Assembly (NCBI GenBank): GCA_000149265.1 | Contig: CH002845.1 | Location: forward strand, 35,840-99,839 | Length of the DNA: 64,000 nucleotides | Origin: Ciona savignyi | Taxonomy: Eukaryota > Chordata > Ascidiacea > Phlebobranchia > Cionidae | Direction: 5' to 3' | Shown here: piece after piece, positions 62,947-64,000 of the stretch | How the letters are laid out: every line of letters begins with the position of its first letter | How positions within the stretch are numbered: position 1 is the first letter of the stretch | The notes under the pieces: generated by a model | Told to the model about the DNA's origin: nothing | Database searches by the model: none | The model's input: the letters and a program-made list of their open reading frames with translations, nothing else | Made by a program: the position numbers and the translations under genes

Positions 62947-63591
62947 ATGTTTTTGTCGTCGTTCTTCTTCGGGCTGCTCTTGCTGTCATCAGGAATTGTA
63001 CTGTCGTTAGCTGTAGATGTTAATTCAGGTATTGCATAAAAAATAATGGTTTTAGTTTAAAGAGCATTTGCATCTGACTGTATATGAAATGTTGGATGTT
63101 AGTTAATTTTGAAAAGGTTTGTTTGCTAAATTTTTAACTTCGTTGGCCTTTAAATAAACGTGTGGAGTTGCTCCAAATTAACTAATGTTGTTTTTCAGTT
63201 TTGTACTTATACCAGATCACGGTTTCCACCGGCCCTACAACTTCATCCACATTTGGAGTTGCTAGTGGTGCCGAAAATGTTGGAAATGTTTACTCAGCTA
63301 TGAATTCGGTGTCAGGAACTGCAAATGGTAAATCACACTAAAAGTCGCACAACATTACGTAAACGATTTTCTTTCCAGTCACCAACCCTTGCGATGCGGG
63401 TTTAGCATTGTGGCAAAATTCTACATCAACCGACACCTATCCATGCGCAAGTGAAGCATCCTGTGTTGTGGTTTCCCCTTCAGTTTTTCAATGTACCTGC
63501 TCTTCTGGTTATAACCAAACCGCCAGCACTACCAGTTTCAATGACCCGATCAGCACAAATTCAGTCACACCGGATGGAACTTCTTGTCCAG
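62947..63591 (+). CDS. Second EGF-ZP (vitelline-coat-like) gene, 5' part only
   Basis: Three exons fit inside the window: 62947-63028, 63199-63327 and 63379-63591, all ending in phase 1. The first two have the same lengths (82 and 129 bp) as exons 1-2 of the gene at 54554, and the third corresponds to its exon 3. Protein: signal peptide MFLSSFFFGLLLLSSGIVLS, then VLYLYQITVSTG ([12 protein letters not shown] in the first gene), then an EGF-like module with [17 protein letters not shown] and [10 protein letters not shown]. The gene clearly continues to the right of the window. A reverse-oriented SINE starts a few bases after the exon 3 donor. This is a tandem paralogue in the same orientation; whether it is intact downstream cannot be seen. 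Confidence 0.88.
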
Positions 63592-63596
63592 GTATC

Positions 63597-63830
63597 AGCG
63601 CACTGTGGGTAATCGTCATACTGGTAATCTTGAGATTACCTCGCGCCCATCGTCGGGTTACTGGCGCTATTGCAGTGTGTTGTGTGTGATTTATACGTTC
63701 CTTTAATTGGTAGAACCTGTCATTCCCCGATGCTCGGGAAAAGTCCAGGAGTTGCCTTGCAACCGACGACTCGCTGGCGACCAGTTTTGTACCCACAGCC
63801 GGCTAAAAGGCGATGCACTAACCAACCAGA
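63597..63830 (-). repeat. tRNA-derived SINE
   Basis: Reverse-oriented copy in intron 3 of the second EGF-ZP gene: GTAATCTTGAGATTACCTCG, CGCGCCCATCGTCGGGTTAC, GGTAGAACCTG, and the head-side CCGGCTAAAAGGCGATGCAC with CTAACCAACCAGAG. It begins about 5 bp from the exon 3 donor. Confidence 0.75.
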
Positions 63831-64000
63831 GACATCTCTAGAATATTAAAAAATCATTTGCTATACCAAGCAATGAATTTATATTTATTTAGCCGTTGAC
63901 AACGTCCAAATATATAAAATAGCCATACTTTAATAAGAAAATTAGTAAAATTTTGCGCATCTAGCGTCTTTCGAATTTTTGTTTTAAATGGGTCGGTCCT

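Overview
The window is AT-rich animal DNA with compact, intron-rich genes (GT-AG introns, often phase-symmetric exons), many copies of one tRNA-derived SINE, and short DNA-transposon relics. Gene content points to a tunicate, most likely a Ciona-type sea squirt: a chordate-type ENPP7, a single-domain-type ACE, and above all tandem EGF/ZP-domain genes built like ascidian vitelline-coat proteins. The species call is inference; no search was run.

Layout, left to right. 0.8-7.8 kb (-): most of an angiotensin-converting enzyme, its last exon(s) lying off the left edge. 8.8-10.6 kb (-): a two-exon seven-pass membrane protein of unknown function. 15.4-18.4 kb (+): a complete cytosolic HSC70/HSP70 with 10 introns and a heat-shock element upstream. 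20.9-23.1 kb: a satellite-like array with an apparently exact 715-bp duplication. 23.6-24.6 kb (+): a paralogue of the seven-pass protein, so the pair flanks HSC70. 25.4-26.5 kb (+): a small Cys-rich, Lys-tailed protein. 26.8-33.5 kb (-): the complete splicing factor CDC40/PRP17. 34.5-36.1 kb (+): a short LTR retroelement whose single ORF joins Gag (two zinc knuckles) to two KH domains that closely resemble MEX3; the usual protease/RT/integrase part is absent. Second copies of CDC40 exon 1 and its upstream flank lie on the far side of this element. 37.9-42.9 kb (-): an ENPP7-like phosphodiesterase. 43-51 kb: decayed copies of the ENPP7 5' end, SINEs, a hAT MITE and a 310-bp tandem duplication. 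51.9-52.4 kb: a mariner-type MITE. 54.5-59.9 kb (+): an EGF-ZP-TM vitelline-coat-like gene with an apparent one-base frameshift. 62.9 kb to the end (+): its tandem paralogue, cut by the window edge.

The genes are unrelated housekeeping and lineage-specific loci and are not an operon. The most notable object is the Gag-KH element: it has near-identical LTRs, a tRNA-Leu-type primer-binding site, a polypurine tract and intact KH loops, so it looks like a recent non-autonomous retrotransposon that captured a host RNA-binding module. Caveat: tunicate genomes are very heterozygous, and several 'duplications' here (CDC40 exon 1, 715 bp, 310 bp) could be haplotypes or assembly copies placed side by side. 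Exon coordinates were worked out by hand from splice motifs, reading frame and family resemblance.
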